From Cladopsammia gracilis (Eukaryota > Cnidaria > Anthozoa > Scleractinia > Dendrophylliidae), in assembly GCA_022457155.1 (NCBI GenBank), contig JAJGOT010000439.1, forward strand, positions 577,001-641,000: a stretch of 64,000 bases of DNA, written 5' to 3'. The position numbers were made by a program, and so were the translations under genes. A model generated the notes under the pieces. It saw only the letters and a program-made list of their open reading frames with translations. It ran no database searches and was not told where the DNA came from. Positions 1 to 12,251 of this stretch are shown here, one piece after another (position 1 is the first letter of the stretch; each line of letters opens with the position of its first letter).

Positions 1-849
1 ATATGAACGATATGGTCAATAATGTTTAATTTTTATTGGTAAATTGCACAACCTTCTAAAGTCGCTGTCGTAATTTGTCGTATTTTTGAAGCGGAATCGA
101 GCCGCTTCTCGCTGTTCAGAACGTCTCATGTCGGCAATTTTCGGGGCCACGTCGCTTGTCGTTTTTACCAAGGCTTCTTTAAGCCGAGATGTTTTGAAAA
201 CAGCTTCGGCTATAAAAGGAAACGAAATCTAATTACCAGCTCTATTCCTACAAGAGACACCATTCTGCCCGAAGGTACACAATTTTTTAGTTGACGGAAA
301 AAGCGACAAGTAAAATATTTTCATTTGCCTTTTTTACAATAGTCTACCTTAGTGAAGTATTTAGATAAAACATTCCTTTTTTACTGAAGTCTTTTTACTG
401 AACTTATTCATATGCACAAAGTTCTTGTTTTGTCTCATACATCCACATATACACTGCACATATAAATTGGCTGTTTAAAAACATTGCTAGTAAATCAATT
501 TTAATCCCAAATGAAAATCGTTGCAATATGTTTTAGTTTTGTTTAAATATCAATAAATAAAGATAGTATCGAATAGTAAATATTTTTTAACCTTCGTACA
601 TCTTTCCCAAATTTCGATCGATAAGAAAATCGCCATTGTAATGCCATACAAGTCATTGCTACTAAAATACTGTGACTGATACAAAACATAGAAAAATTAA
701 CTAAGTAAGATAGATTGAATCTAAGTAGTTTTGCCACCCCCATCCCTCCTCATAATTTTCTCCCGTAGCAACCAAATTGGCCTCGGCTCATTCGCTAAAT
801 ATAATCAAGTTGAAGTTTCCCCTCAACTGTAAAATGAAGACTATTTTGA
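1..849. other. AT-rich stretch, no gene seen
   Basis: All frames are short and none has recognisable protein features. No inverted-repeat element or RNA gene was identified by eye. Confidence 0.5.
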
Positions 850-1103
850 ATAAATACGGTAAATTAACATGAAAATTATTTACATTCATACTCGTGATTA
901 TTTTGTTGCTCATGACTTTTATTGATTTGGTGGCTCCTAAAAGAGCCCTTAAGTCCTCTATGACTGCAATGTCTAACTCTACGATTAGACCTACAGGTAT
1001 TTTCAATCTTTCAACTTCAATAAACCATTTAGCAGCTTTACACATATTACCTATCACGTCTTTACTACATTTACCTATCAAAGGCACCCAACTTTTCCAA
1101 TTC

Positions 1104-1136
<33 letters not shown>

Positions 1137-1197
1137 TTTATTAACCTTACATTCTCTCGCATTAACGAGATGGCTTTAAGAGCCCTTTGATTATTAA
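850..1197. repeat. Dispersed repeat, copy A, with (TTG)n tract
   Basis: The ends of this block recur at 51,715-51,993. The left shared part is the region around AATTATTTACATTCA. The right shared part contains GATGGCTTTAAGAGCCCTTT. The middle differs and here contains a TTG trinucleotide tract at about 1,104-1,134. The open frames on both strands across this block are probably repeat-derived. The family is not recognised. Confidence 0.55.
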
Positions 1198-2807
1198 ACG
1201 TAACTAAATGAATAATGTAGCTTTCATTCTGCGAAAAAGTTTCATTCCTCCTTTCAAGTAAAATTCTTTACAACTTTGTTCTCTGTTTTCATTATTGGGA
1301 TCATCATCAATCTTATCGTCAAAATCTGTTTCAGGTGGACATCTAGTTCTTGTAAACTTACTCAGTGTTCATCCCCTCATCTTAACTTTTGTTTTAATGT
1401 CACTGTTAACAAAATACCGGACTATCCGTACCACAATTATCTCTTTAAGCAGAGACTAAAATTAATTAGGCATGAATCTTCTGACCAAAATGAACCAAAA
1501 TGAGGCCTAAAAAAGTAAAAACAAAAATGAACTAAAACCCCGAACCTCACTGAAATCTGACTGTTTGACACTGGTTTGTTTGACCTGGAAAATCAACCTG
1601 ATGATAGTATTGCAATACTCTGCTTAATCATTTCTAATGATATAGCTCAAGAAAAAAAAACAGGTTTGTTTAGTAAGATTGATTCTTTCTGTACAAACTT
1701 CAATATTGAGAAGACTGCGATAAACTTAAGCATCCCATCTTTTTTCTTGTCAAAGGCAAAACAGAACATTTTTACACGTCTAAAAAATCACCAACTCAAT
1801 CTAATTAACGTAAAAAAAAAAAATAAATTTTATTCGATCTATAAAAGTGAAACGAAATACTCCGATTTAATTTACCATATCCTGAACATAGAAAAATTAC
1901 TTCTAAATTCAGGATAGGAAATCATACCTTAAGAATTGAAAATGGTCGAATTACAATCCCTAAAACTCCTGAACACCTTTAGTTAGAATTTGCACCCACT
2001 GTACACTTAATTCAGTTGAAGTTTATTTCACTGTATGCACTGCATGTTATATGATGAGCTACGAAATACCTTTTTTGACAAAATTATTAAACAAAATAGA
2101 TTTGGATTATTTCTGATCGCTTTTACAAGCACTTATTGAAAAGTTCTATATTTGTTTGTCAACCTACAAGGAAACTGAAAGCACTAGTTCATTAAAACCT
2201 ATTGTTGTTTAATTTAGTCAGATGGGGTAAATTAACCGAGGACATTTTTAACTAAACGGACACTGTCCCGACAGAAATATTGTGTTTTCATGATTATGAC
2301 CAGGAGCTTGCTTCAGCTTGCTTTATCATCCGAAAATAGGAAGAAAAAATAGCCAAAAGTGATGAACGCATAAAAATATGAATTAAAAAGACAAAATAAC
2401 GACAAAATTCCACCAGAATCGAATCGAAACTTTGAATATTTCTTTTCTCCAAACTACTGCTTCTGTTTTTCTCCTTGAATCTTTTAATCCAATTTAGTTG
2501 TATATTTGGTGACATTTGGCGATATAACATGGAAATTAACAAACACGTTATTTCAACAAAACTTCATTGTAAACGTACAGCATACGATCGCATACAACCA
2601 TTCTCAGTGAACAATGTCAGCTTACCTCAAAGTCTCTTTTCCCTTTCTTAAAACGTAGTGCTATAACAAAAAATAATACCAAATGTCCTGAAGCAACCAG
2701 TTTGACAAACCAGACTGGACAAACATTAAACATGATTAAACGCATCGTAAAGGATATTAGCCAAGCGCGCTTGATCTAGCGTGCCAAATATCTGACCACA
2801 GTCTACA
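1198..2807. other. Intergenic, no gene seen
   Basis: AT-rich, with short frames only (the longest is about 113 codons and low complexity). No splice-supported exon, RNA gene or transposon end was recognised. Confidence 0.5.
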
Positions 2808-3966
2808 TTAGGCACAGGGAGCAGAGGAGCCAAATTTGACCTAATACGCGTTCGATCTTTGAGCTTAAAACGCGCGCTGTGTCTTGCGTTATTCGATCTG
2901 TTGTTTTCGAGTTTTTTCCCCAGCGGGACCCCAAGCGTAATCGGCGCTTTCCGGAAAGCGTAAGCTTTCCGAGCGAGGCACGAAGTGCCGAGAAGAAAAA
3001 GAGACAAGGGAGGAAACATAGTACCACGTGATTCGTTAGATGTGGACCGCAACATACTGGTGACGGAAGTAAAAACTCCAAAAGTGACATGCCGTCAATA
3101 AAACGGAAGTTATGCCAACCGTTCAAAATAGACCTTGTCACGGTTTTTCCAAATTTTTATATTGGCCTGACAGTAAAAATCCATCGACACTGCTGGAAAA
3201 AGCATCTCAAAATTAGCAAAGTGGCCGAGTTTAAAAGCGATATCTTTTAAAATAGTGGAGATATAGCTCCGCAAAGTCGATCACAGGCGGCCCAAGCTCA
3301 CTATTAGATAACCGGGACGTGACCCTTGCTTTATGAGCGGTATTGTGTTACAAAGATTCGATTTTTAAAGGTTTGTATGGGAACGCAACGGTTTTGCTTC
3401 AAAACTTAAAAATTCGAATCTTATGTGAATAAAATTGACTTACCCTGTTGCTGTGTTGTATTCTTTGTTGTTTGCTTGCTCCTCGGGGCGATTTAGCGCG
3501 ATTTCGGCGAGTTATCGTTCTGCAGTGGAGTGGAGCACACCTCTCGTATGACGTATTTCCGTCACTAGTATGTTGCGGTCCACATCCTGCGAAAGTCAAC
3601 TTTGAACGCCATAAAGAGCGATCACCAAAAAGAGCGTTTAATGGATCTGTTTATCGAAATTGTTGAAAAGCTGTCCAGAGACTGTCGATATAAAGCTACA
3701 TGCCAAAAATCAGAACTTTTTATTGAATCAAAAGCGAGTAATCGGGGATCAAAAATTAGGCTCAAATCTGTTTCCTCCCTTATCTCTCTTCTTGCTGCGT
3801 AACGATTTTGTGGCGCCCACAGTCAGCAATTTGCGGTTACCCAACGGAAAGCTCCGATTACGCTTGGGGTTCCGCTGGGGCGAAAAACAGACTCGTAAAC
3901 AACAGAACGAAGATCGAACGCGTAAAGGTCAAATTTGGCTCCTCTGCTCCCTGTGCATTAGGTGAG
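2808..3966. repeat. Composite foldback repeat (about 200-bp inverted arms)
   Basis: The segment 2,808-3,030 reappears inverted at 3,765-3,966. Both arms share the tracts reading (plus sense of the right arm) TTACGCTTGGGGTTCCGCTGG and AAATTTGGCTCCTCTGCTCC. A second inverted pair lies inside: the GTGGACCGCAACATACT block at about 3,040 is inverted at about 3,560-3,590. Several short overlapping frames here are artefacts of this repeat. No transposase is present. Confidence 0.65.
3115..3287. repeat. Dispersed repeat shared with 46,480-46,635
   Basis: About 165 bp beginning AATAGACCTT and ending ATATAGCTCCGC recurs in the same orientation at 46,480-46,635, with scattered substitutions. The copy here lies within the larger foldback structure. 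No coding content is evident. Confidence 0.7.
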
Positions 3967-4127
3967 ATAAGATTACATTACGTTACACTTTTTGACGCTC
4001 GATACAATGAAATATATGCTGCAACATGTTCCTAAAAAAACATAGAATTCATAATCGTACGCCTTAAAAATCATCGCTGTGAAAAAGAGATATTAAACAG
4101 TAGGAATGTTACCTAACTGAAAAAAAA

Positions 4128-4560
4128 ATTTTGTCAGGCCACAAACGTGCGCTCGCTAAACAGCTTTAAAAACATATCCTTCGACTCGTGTGTTCTGATC
4201 TATGAATGATAGCATCTAACAAAAATGCGAGAAATTTTGCTAAAAAATAAAATGCAATAAAAATGCAACAAGAACGTCCCCACAGATTCACTAAAAAGTC
4301 TATTAATAGTGTCTAACAAAAATCTTAGTTAACTAAATCATCAACGTATAAATATATCGCTTTGTCAAGCCACAAACATGCGCTCGCTAAACCGCTTTCA
4401 AAAATATGCCACTCGACTCTTGTGTTCTTATCGATAACATCTTGCTAACAAATATGCACTTGGAATGTCCCCACAAAATCACTAAAAAGTCTATTAATAG
4501 TTACTAACGCATTTTTTGCTAACAAAAATGCATAAAGAATGCATGTTAGCCCACATAAAC
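4128..4560. repeat. Two diverged tandem units of about 230 bp
   Basis: The block CCACAAACGTGCGCTCGCTAAA (about 4,138) recurs as a near copy at about 4,366. The block TCACTAAAAAGTCTATTAAT occurs at about 4,288 and 4,478. Each unit ends in a run rich in CTAACAAAAATGC. No protein is recognised. Confidence 0.6.
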
Positions 4561-4991
4561 TCCTGTAAGTTAAACATTAACTTACAGGAGATAAAAATCA
4601 ATTCCCATATGGCAGGATATGTTATAACATCCCTCAACCTTGTTGATCAAAGTTCATTTGAGACCTGCACATCTTTTGCTTCATTTCCTTGTGCTATAAC
4701 CTGACCTCCGGTTAAATCTGGTGGATTATAGTATTAGTTCGAGTTCAAAAAATGTAACTCGCTTTCTTAGTTTTCCAGGATATACACCTTATTTTAATGA
4801 GTCTATTGAATTTTTTAATTACGGTATATTAGCTGTTCTTCGAACACTAGAACTTTTGCAGTTCACTACCCCATGTATAAAAAAATTGTTGTCGTTGTTG
4901 CATGCAAATAATCACTGAACTCCAGACAGTGGAATTGTTGGAAGCAAAAGGGTTTGAGGTGGGACAAAAAAATCATAAGGTCTTACTTATA

Positions 4992-5222
4992 CCTCATTCA
5001 CACCAAAGCTTAAACATGTTTAAATGTTGTTTAGTTTAAAACAGACTTGGAAACATACATCCTAATTTCCTGAAATATTTGGAGTGAAATCTTTACTTAA
5101 TGACTTTTATTATCATTCCAGGTAGTTTGAGTCATACATTTAAAAACATTCGAGATGGAGGCTAAAAACATTAGTTAAACTAAACAACATTTAAACATGT
5201 TTAACCATTGGTGTGAATGGGG
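4992..5222. mobile_element. MITE with about 45-bp terminal inverted repeats
   Basis: The left end reads CCTCATTCACACCAAAGCTT and the right end is its imperfect reverse complement, finishing TTGGTGTGAATGGGG. Inside the ends, AAACATGTTTAAATGTTGTT pairs with AACAACATTTAAACATGTTT. It is non-coding, about 230 bp. The transposase family is unknown. Confidence 0.7.
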
Positions 5223-5246
5223 CTTTAGATTAATCTATCACTTCCA

Positions 5247-5825
5247 GGGGTTCTGTTCTGGTGTACCGGTACACAAGGACAAAAAATTAAACACAGACAC
5301 AATACAAAGGGAATATACAGTAGAAATCCGCGTGTAATAACCTTGTGGTTTAAGAACCCATGTTAGTACCCAAAAGTATAAGAACCTGTTTTACCAAAAT
5401 AGATCAAGCAGGAATCTTATATGTGGGTTACAGTTAAATTATGATAAACATTTTAACCAAGGAGTTTGACTTTTGAGATTGCAAAATGATATTACAAGAA
5501 AATATTTTATTTTATTTATTTTTCAACTCTTGTTGTAGAGATAAGACCACATATACATTCTGTAATCAGTTTTGTTAGGCTTATTTATCATAATACAGTT
5601 GTCACGACTAAATACTGTATATTTAAGGAACAAACCCAAGTTTATTTATTTTTCTGGTAATCTACAACTACTGTATATCTCCTTCATAGAAATTAAGAAC
5701 CTACTAAGCCTAAATTGCCAATAACTACCCCAAAATACAAGAACCTATTTTGCCAGACTTAAAAAATGTAAGTTCTAGGGGGGTTTTTACTGTAATTGTG
5801 AACTCGTACACCAGGACAGAACTCC
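5247..5825. mobile_element. MITE (outer), split by a second MITE
   Basis: The outer ends GGGGTTCTGTTCTGGTGTAC (left) and GTACACCAGGACAGAACTCC (right) form inverted repeats. A separate element at 5,318-5,792 sits inside. Removing the inner element would leave a short hairpin-like element of about 100 bp. Confidence 0.55.
5318..5792. mobile_element. TA-flanked MITE nested in the outer MITE
   Basis: It starts CAGTAGAAATCCGCG next to a TA dinucleotide (5,316-5,317) and ends with the imperfect inverse GGGGGGTTTTTACTG followed by TA (5,793-5,794). TA target sites suggest the Tc1/mariner/pogo group. The tract AAGAACCTATTTTGCCA near the right end recurs in variant form near the left. Non-coding. Confidence 0.6.
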
Positions 5826-6606
5826 ATCAAAAGAAAAAAAACAGAACGACAAATTCGAAAAACCATATATTTTATTCGTAAATGAAAGCTTGTGCCGAAA
5901 CGGAATCAACGAAAAAAAAAAAAAACAACAAAAATGCTTAACCTCACCATAAACTACAAGTGTGTAAACCGGCTAAGTGATAAAACCGCGTACTCGCGAC
6001 AAATAACTCAAAAAATTACTCTCTGCAAACACCAGAAGAAAAAAAAATACAGTGCAGCTCACTTTCTTATTTGTTTCCAAAGTATTCTTTTTTCTAACAA
6101 TATGAAAATTAAATGAAATAAACAGGCGCAAACTTGTTAGCGTGCTTACTGTACCTGTATTTTTCGAAGTAGAGACTACGTACGTACGTAGTGCCATTAG
6201 CACTAAGTGCACGACAAACTAAGCGTTCTAGCGCAAGAATGGCTTTTCTCTACCCTCGATGTGTTTCCCAATTCACAGACATCGAGAAGACAAGACAAAA
6301 GGCACGATTAAACGAGCATTTTTGTCCATACTCTTGGGTGTTTCTTGGTGTTGCGGAAGCCATTGTTGGTTAGCTTTTGTGTTGTGGTGTGGGTATTGTT
6401 CAGTGTCTTTTGAATCTTTTGTTTTACGTCGTTTGGTGATCACACCATCCGCAACACCAAAAAACTACCATACTCTTCGATTCCTCTCACTTGTCCGCCA
6501 TTTTGAATGTTTTGAAAAAGACCATCGCCATGGTGATCATGTTATGGTTGGTGACGTAGACCATTGTTTTCGCTTCTGCCAAAACTGGCATACTCCCGGA
6601 CTGTTG
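5826..6606. other. Intergenic, no gene seen
   Basis: It holds A-rich runs and a short ACGTACGTACGTAG tract near 6,180. The frames at 6,191-6,612 overlap each other and show no protein features. No RNA gene was recognised. Confidence 0.45.
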
Positions 6607-6738
6607 ACCTGATTAAAGTGAAGATCTGTTTCCTGAGAGGTAAGCTAAGATGATTGACGGCAGTGTAGAACGCAACTGTTGGTGGAAATTTGAATTTCAA
6701 ATTCCGCATGTTATTGAAAGGCGCAGTAATCGACGCAG
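6607..6738. repeat. Dispersed repeat shared with 20,129-20,246
   Basis: The block containing TTTCCTGAGAGGTAAGCTAA and TGTTATTGAAAGGCGCAGTA recurs almost unchanged at 20,129-20,246. There it forms the right arm of an inverted-repeat insertion. The copy here appears to be a single arm. Confidence 0.7.
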
Positions 6739-8217
6739 TTTCCCTAACCCTCATTTAAAAGCTAACCTATCGCGCGCCAAACGCTACGTTTTTAATTTTT
6801 CATTCGCACTACAACTCGAAAAACACGGAAAACGGCCCATTTTCTTCGACAAATTTTGATGAAAATGCTCTTTTTAGACCTAATCTGAAAAAGACTTAGA
6901 AAAAAATGAAAAAAAAAACTGTATAATGTATGCTATTCCCAAAGGCAGTGTATTGTTTACTCTATATATTGTTCTCTTTTATAATAGCGCGTTACATAAT
7001 TAATGTATGGGGTTATACGGAAATCTTGCCTTATATTTTTCCACCGTTTTATATTTTTCGATTGACACGCTTAAAGAACGAGAAATACACACAATGCTTT
7101 TGTTTCGTTGTGGAGGTCAGTTACAGTTGTTATGTAAATAATGGACTGCGGACCGCGGTAGCAGTGTTGATTTATGTCGCTGAAAATGGGCCGGGTATTC
7201 TGCAATTGGACAATTTCCTCTATGCGAAACTTATAACGTGTTTTGTTTTTGAGAGTAAATAGATATTTAAATAAAACTTTAAACTGAGAGAATTTGCTGT
7301 CCTTTTTTCTGTGTTTGTTATTTCAAGAATTGGTCTGGATTTGCATTTCGCAGCTCTAATTTCGCTCGCATTGCAAAATCCAAAATGTCTGCGTAATTTG
7401 TCATATTTTAACTTTCAAGTTAGTTTTTCAGGCTATTTTTCATACGCAACTGATATTCGAAAATCGTTCACACTAATTATTCTAGACTGGAGAGATGTTG
7501 TTTTTTCAAGTCTCTATTCGCTCTTATTCTTGTGCGCATTGCCAGGTTTATTATCGTTCCTCGATTCGCGTTGATTTGTTTAAAAACTGAGAAATCGCGC
7601 AGGAGTGAATGGGTTAATTAAGGCTTCCAAATGTGGCAGCACTTCACTTCCAATATGGAACCACTAGTTACTTAGATTATCGTAGGATTTCCTGGCCCGC
7701 TAAACTCCAACCCCCCTGGATTTCCAAGCCGAGAGACCCGCCTCTCCTGCCCGGATTTGCAATAAAATTTTGGAAGCCCTAAATTTACAGGTAATGAAAA
7801 AAAATACATGTAATCGCATTCAGGAGATTATGTTATTATAATTTTCAAAACCGTGGTGACGAGTGCTATAAATTGGTGAAACATTTTAAAAATAAATATT
7901 GCGTGACGCAGTCGATTCAGTCGATTCAGTCGAATCCAGTCGGTCCGGGGCCAAAAACCGGTACCAATTTAACTCCTTATTTAACCTTCTATGGGTGCCT
8001 GAGACGCCTTAAAAAGTGTTTTCCAGAACTAGCCGTTTATACCTACTGAGGCCCGTCCTTCTTCACATCGGCGCAAAACTCATAAGACCAACAACAAACA
8101 AGCCCCCCAAACCAAAACGCCAAGGAGGCCCCCATCCACCCAAACGAAGCCCTATGGAGCACATTAGGACCGGATGTTGCCAATTGAAGAACTGCATACC
8201 CCCTTGTATATACCGCA
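6739..8217. other. No gene recognised; possible 5' part of the polymerase element
   Basis: Frames at 6,930-7,262 and 7,311-7,574 are AT-rich and hydrophobic without recognised motifs. A direct repeat of GTCGATTCA lies near 7,910-7,930. The stretch 8,016-8,217 has a proline/lysine-rich frame and may be degraded upstream sequence of the viral-type polymerase gene that follows. That is only inference. Confidence 0.35.
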
Positions 8218-10557
8218 ATGGCGAATGCACGAAGACCACAGCATCTTCCATTCGAACTTCAGGACCGCGGATTTCGTAACTGGCTTCACAGTTACCAAAT
8301 GCATGTTCCAGACGATTTTTATGTGAGTGAGCTTCTTATCTTTCATAACATAATCGAGCCTGAAATCCTCAGAGCGATCAGATCAGAGTCAAACCAACTC
8401 GGCCCTTTGAAGTTTAATTATAGCATCTTGATTAAACTTGTTAAAGAAGAGAACAGAGGCATTGAGCGCGCTGAGTTTTTCTTAAGACAGGAGGTGCCGA
8501 CAATCATCAACATCTTTGATGAGGACGCTGTTAAAGACAGGCTAGACATTAATATAAACAGTTAAAAAGAAGAAGTCTCTCAAATCGTTGTAAACGGGTC
8601 GGGCTGGACAGTTGCAGGGATAGCCACAGTGTTTCTTGACTTTGCCCGATATGAGCCAATAAGAGGCGGATCTTATTTCCCTCTTCCTCCAGCTCTAAAA
8701 GCAAAAGACGCCTTAACAAACATCAAAAACAGAGATCACGCTTGTCTGAGGTGGGCAATGAGGGCTGCTCGGTATCCAGCAGCGGCACACTCAGATAGAC
8801 CTAGTAGTTATCCAACAGACGATGGGTTTGACTTTACAGGCATTTCCTTCCCAACACCGCTGCATGAAATACCGAAGGTTGAGAAGCTCAATAACATTGC
8901 AATCAATGTTTTAGGCTGGCAGAACAACAAAGTTGTTACCTATCGCGTCAGTGAGATGGAAGGCGAGGAGATTCCAAGAATCAATGTAATGCTCATTACA
9001 AAAATTGTCCCTCGCACATTCGAAACCATCAACCATTACTGCCTTGTAAAGAGTCTAAGCAGGCTTCTTCACTCACAACACGCTAGAAACCATCATACAC
9101 ACTTCAGCTTGAGATGTTTGCAGGGTTATACAACTGAAGCACTTCTCGAAGAACATCAAGCCTATTGCAAAGGAGCATCAAACCGCCCAACAAGAGTCGA
9201 GATGCCTGAGGAAGGCGAAAACATCCTTCGCTTTAATAACTACCAAAAACAGATGAAGGTGCCGTATGTGATATATGCTGACTGCGAGAGCATCGTCGAA
9301 AAGCTAGATGCCCAAATCCCACCCAAGGAACAAAGCGGCACCACAAGACCGAGGTCCACAAGCCCTGCGGGTTTTCCTTCATTGCTGTTCGATTACATGG
9401 CGCTGTTAGTCAGCCCTACATTTACCGAGGAGAGAACCCTGTTCGTGAGTTTCTTGCCGCTCTTCAGAGGGTTGAAGTAGAGATACGCAAGGCTCTCGAG
9501 CACAAAGAATCATTGCAAATGACAGGTGTTGATTGGAGTGACTTCAACAAAGCCACGGATTGTCATATCTGCGAAAAGACTCTGATTGTGAGCAATGCAA
9601 GGGACGAGTATAAGCTCTTCCACCCAGAAACAGGAGAGTATTGCGGTAAGGTACACAGGTTCACGAAGGGCCGTGTCGGCGAGAGTAGTTGTTACAGAGA
9701 GCTACTAAAAGTCACAACACAAGACGATGAAGGAAAATACAAGATCGGTAAGTGGGCAAAGAGGCAGGACAAGCCAGAGATGGAGTTTCCAGAGGACGAC
9801 TGTTTTTACTGTGGCAAGCCTCTTCTGCGCGAATGTTACAGAGATGCAGCAGTAATAGACCACTGCCACATCACTGGCAAATATCGCGGGGCGGCCCACA
9901 ACACATGCAACAGAAGTTACTTCAGAATCAACCCAAAAAAAATAATCATCCCAGTTGTCTTCCACAACTTGAAAGGCTACGACGCTCATCATCTGATGAA
10001 GAAAATCGCAGAGGTCGGTTCTAAACTGAAGTGCATCCCAACAACAATGGAGAAATACATCTCCTTCTCTATGGGGCAACTCAGATTCATAGACCGCTGC
10101 CAGTTCATGCAACAAAGTCTCGATGGCCTTGTCACATCAGTCAAACCAGAAGCCTTCGAGATCCTAAAGCAATACGAAAAGGACCCAACAAAAAGATGTC
10201 TTTTACTCCGGAAGGGCGTCTATCCCTACGAGTACATGGACTCCTTCGGACGTTTCGAGGAAATCTCTCTTAAAGGAGGCCTTCTACAGCAAGCTCAAAA
10301 AGGAGCACGTCACAGACGACGACTACGAGCACGCGCAGCGAGTGTGGAACGCCTTCGAATGCGAGAATCTCGGGGATTACCACGACATCTATCTTTTAAC
10401 GGACGTCCTCCTCCTCGCAGATGTGTTTGGAAACTTTAGGAAGACATGCTCAAGAACTACCGTTTAGACCCTGCGCATTACTATACAAGCCCTGGTTTGA
10501 GCTGGGATGCGTTGCTGAACCACACGGCTATAGAGTTGGAGCTTCTGACCGACTATA
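8218..10557 (+). pseudogene. Type B DNA polymerase fragment, Polinton/adintovirus-like
   Basis: This is the decayed remnant of a protein-primed family B DNA polymerase, the replicative enzyme of large virus-like elements. The exonuclease-half motifs appear in order. Exo I is YADCESIVEKLD near 9,280. A zinc-finger/endonuclease-VII-like block follows, with CxxC (FYCGKPL) and DHCHITGKYRG near 9,850. Exo II is FHNLKGYDAHHLM near 9,960. Exo III is YHDIYLLTD near 10,385. A YYTSPGLSWDALL block follows near 10,485. The frame is broken by one in-frame TAA at 8,563-8,565 and by at least three frameshifts, near 9,345, 10,280 and 10,440. The palm active-site motifs and the rest of the C-terminal half are absent. 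The sequence stops at the left edge of the large duplication. It is non-functional. Polinton versus adintovirus-like origin is not resolved. Confidence 0.85.
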
Positions 10558-11115
10558 CAACTGAAATATTTACACAGGCGGTACCGCTACTGTAACTCTA
10601 TCAAGACCAGCTATTCAACACTGTGCTTAGTTTAGAAGGGTTTGAAATTGGGAAAGGCAATAGCCGAGCTTAGCGTTCTTAAAAGAAAAAGTAATTTGTG
10701 TTGTTATACTGTTTGCATGTTTTTGTCGTGTACAAATAGTTAATTAAAGTAAAAAAATATATATCACAAAAAAAAAACAAGTTTAACTTAGCTATACAGA
10801 ATGTCATGTTTTTTTTTATATCCATTAGATTTGTATTCATGCCTGACATTGTGTAGTCAGCTGTTTTTTGGTAAAACTAATTAAAGGTGTTGGGTACATA
10901 ACGTGTGTCTGTTATGGGGTGATCTACTACTATGGCAACTGGGGAATTTGATGAGAAATCTTCACAAAAGATCCCGAACACTACATTTAGGTTTCGCGCC
11001 ATTATTGTTTATTCCACAACATCGCACCACAGCTGGTACCACTACAGCTAAAACTGTTTTTTAAAAAGTTGGTGCGCGGAAGTAAAAAAGCTAGTTTGCC
11101 ATCGCAGTCTCTAAT

Positions 11116-11299
11116 AGGCCATTTGCACGATGACGTCATTTGACTACTACTACCAGAATTCATTTCGTTTTTCCTTTCTTATTTAAATTTTGTAATCCCA
11201 GCGCGGTTTAAATAACAAAAGCTCTAATTTGCCCTACAAAACAAAAAACTGAAGGATTCTGGTAGTAGTAGTCAAATGACGTCATCGTGCAAATGGCCT
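11116..11299. mobile_element. MITE present only in unit 1
   Basis: The left end AGGCCATTTGCACGATGACG is mirrored by the right end CGTCATCGTGCAAATGGCCT. The inverted repeats run about 44 bp through the CTACTACTACCAGAAT block. Unit 2 has the uninterrupted site at about 30,240-30,262 (TCTCTAATTCACAATC), so this is a filled/empty pair. The exact target duplication is unclear. The element is about 184 bp and non-coding. Confidence 0.8.
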
Positions 11300-11429
11300 T
11301 TTCACAATCAATTTCCGTGCTAGTCAGCGGTTTTATGAGTCCGTGAGCAGCGGGTTTTTGCGCGCGAAATTTTTAAACGAGCTGACCCGCCATTTTGAAT
11401 TTGAAAAAGCGGATAGGCCCTGGGGACGA

Positions 11430-11880
11430 GGTTGGGTTCAGTTTACATGGAGGTGAGGGTCTTCCTGTAGGTGAGGGATCTCGGGTAGACGTGGTTGATA
11501 ACTAAACCGCCTTTACATGCAATCTTGAGAACCCCGGGGTAGAGTTTCTCGACGCCATTGAAATCGCGCTTTGTTTTGTATCCTTTTAGATACCTCAGCA
11601 GGAGTGTGACTCGATCGGCTGTTCAAGATCTTCGGATTCTTTTTAGATTTCTCAGCATCTGTAGACCATTATCATTATTCTCAGAAAAAGCTGTGGCTTT
11701 TCTTTTACCTTGCGCGTGCTGAGTAGAGAACGATTCTGCGAACTAGTGCCACTAGCCGAGGGTTGAGACTCGCCGAATTTGCTTGAAGTCTTCTGCCCCA
11801 CTGCTCCACTGCTCAGCTTATATTGTAGATTTATAATAAACCATCTGAAAGCAATGGTCACACGACACATCTCCGCCGTA
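11430..11880. repeat. Repeat-like block with a partly conserved minus-strand frame
   Basis: The counterpart in unit 2 (30,390-30,870) keeps a 71-codon minus-strand frame (30,395-30,610) ending at the same stop. In this copy the N-terminal part of that frame is interrupted by a stop. The downstream half, containing GVEKLYPGVLKIACKGG, stays open with two amino-acid changes. I do not recognise the product. It may be a fragment of a dispersed repeat rather than a host exon. Confidence 0.3.
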
Positions 11881-12251
11881 TGGCCAATTGACCAAAAAAG
11901 GAATACTGCATGGTATTTGCTTTCCCATAATCAGTTTTAATGTGTTTGTTTTTATTTTACCGGGCGCTATTAAAATTGCGCTTTTTTGTTATGTTCAATA
12001 TACAGCTATTTCAATTAACGTTGTCGGAAGAAAGCTCAAAACCAAGACCGTAATATAGCATGGGTAGTTGTAAAAAGCCATCCAAGATTCCGGTTGTCAG
12101 TGCGGGTGCGATGGAAAATGGGCGACAGCACTAAAGACGTTTGCATCCATTTTTTAAAGGAGGGTAACAAAAACAGACACGAATCATATATTGCCTTCAA
12201 AACGTTCCTTTTATTTGACAGTGTGGAGAGATAAAAGCGTAAGGGAGTTTA

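Noticed and set aside
8016..8279. Proline/lysine-rich ORF before the polymerase remnant as a separate viral gene
   Set aside because: No recognisable motif. It overlaps the next frame and may be degraded upstream sequence.
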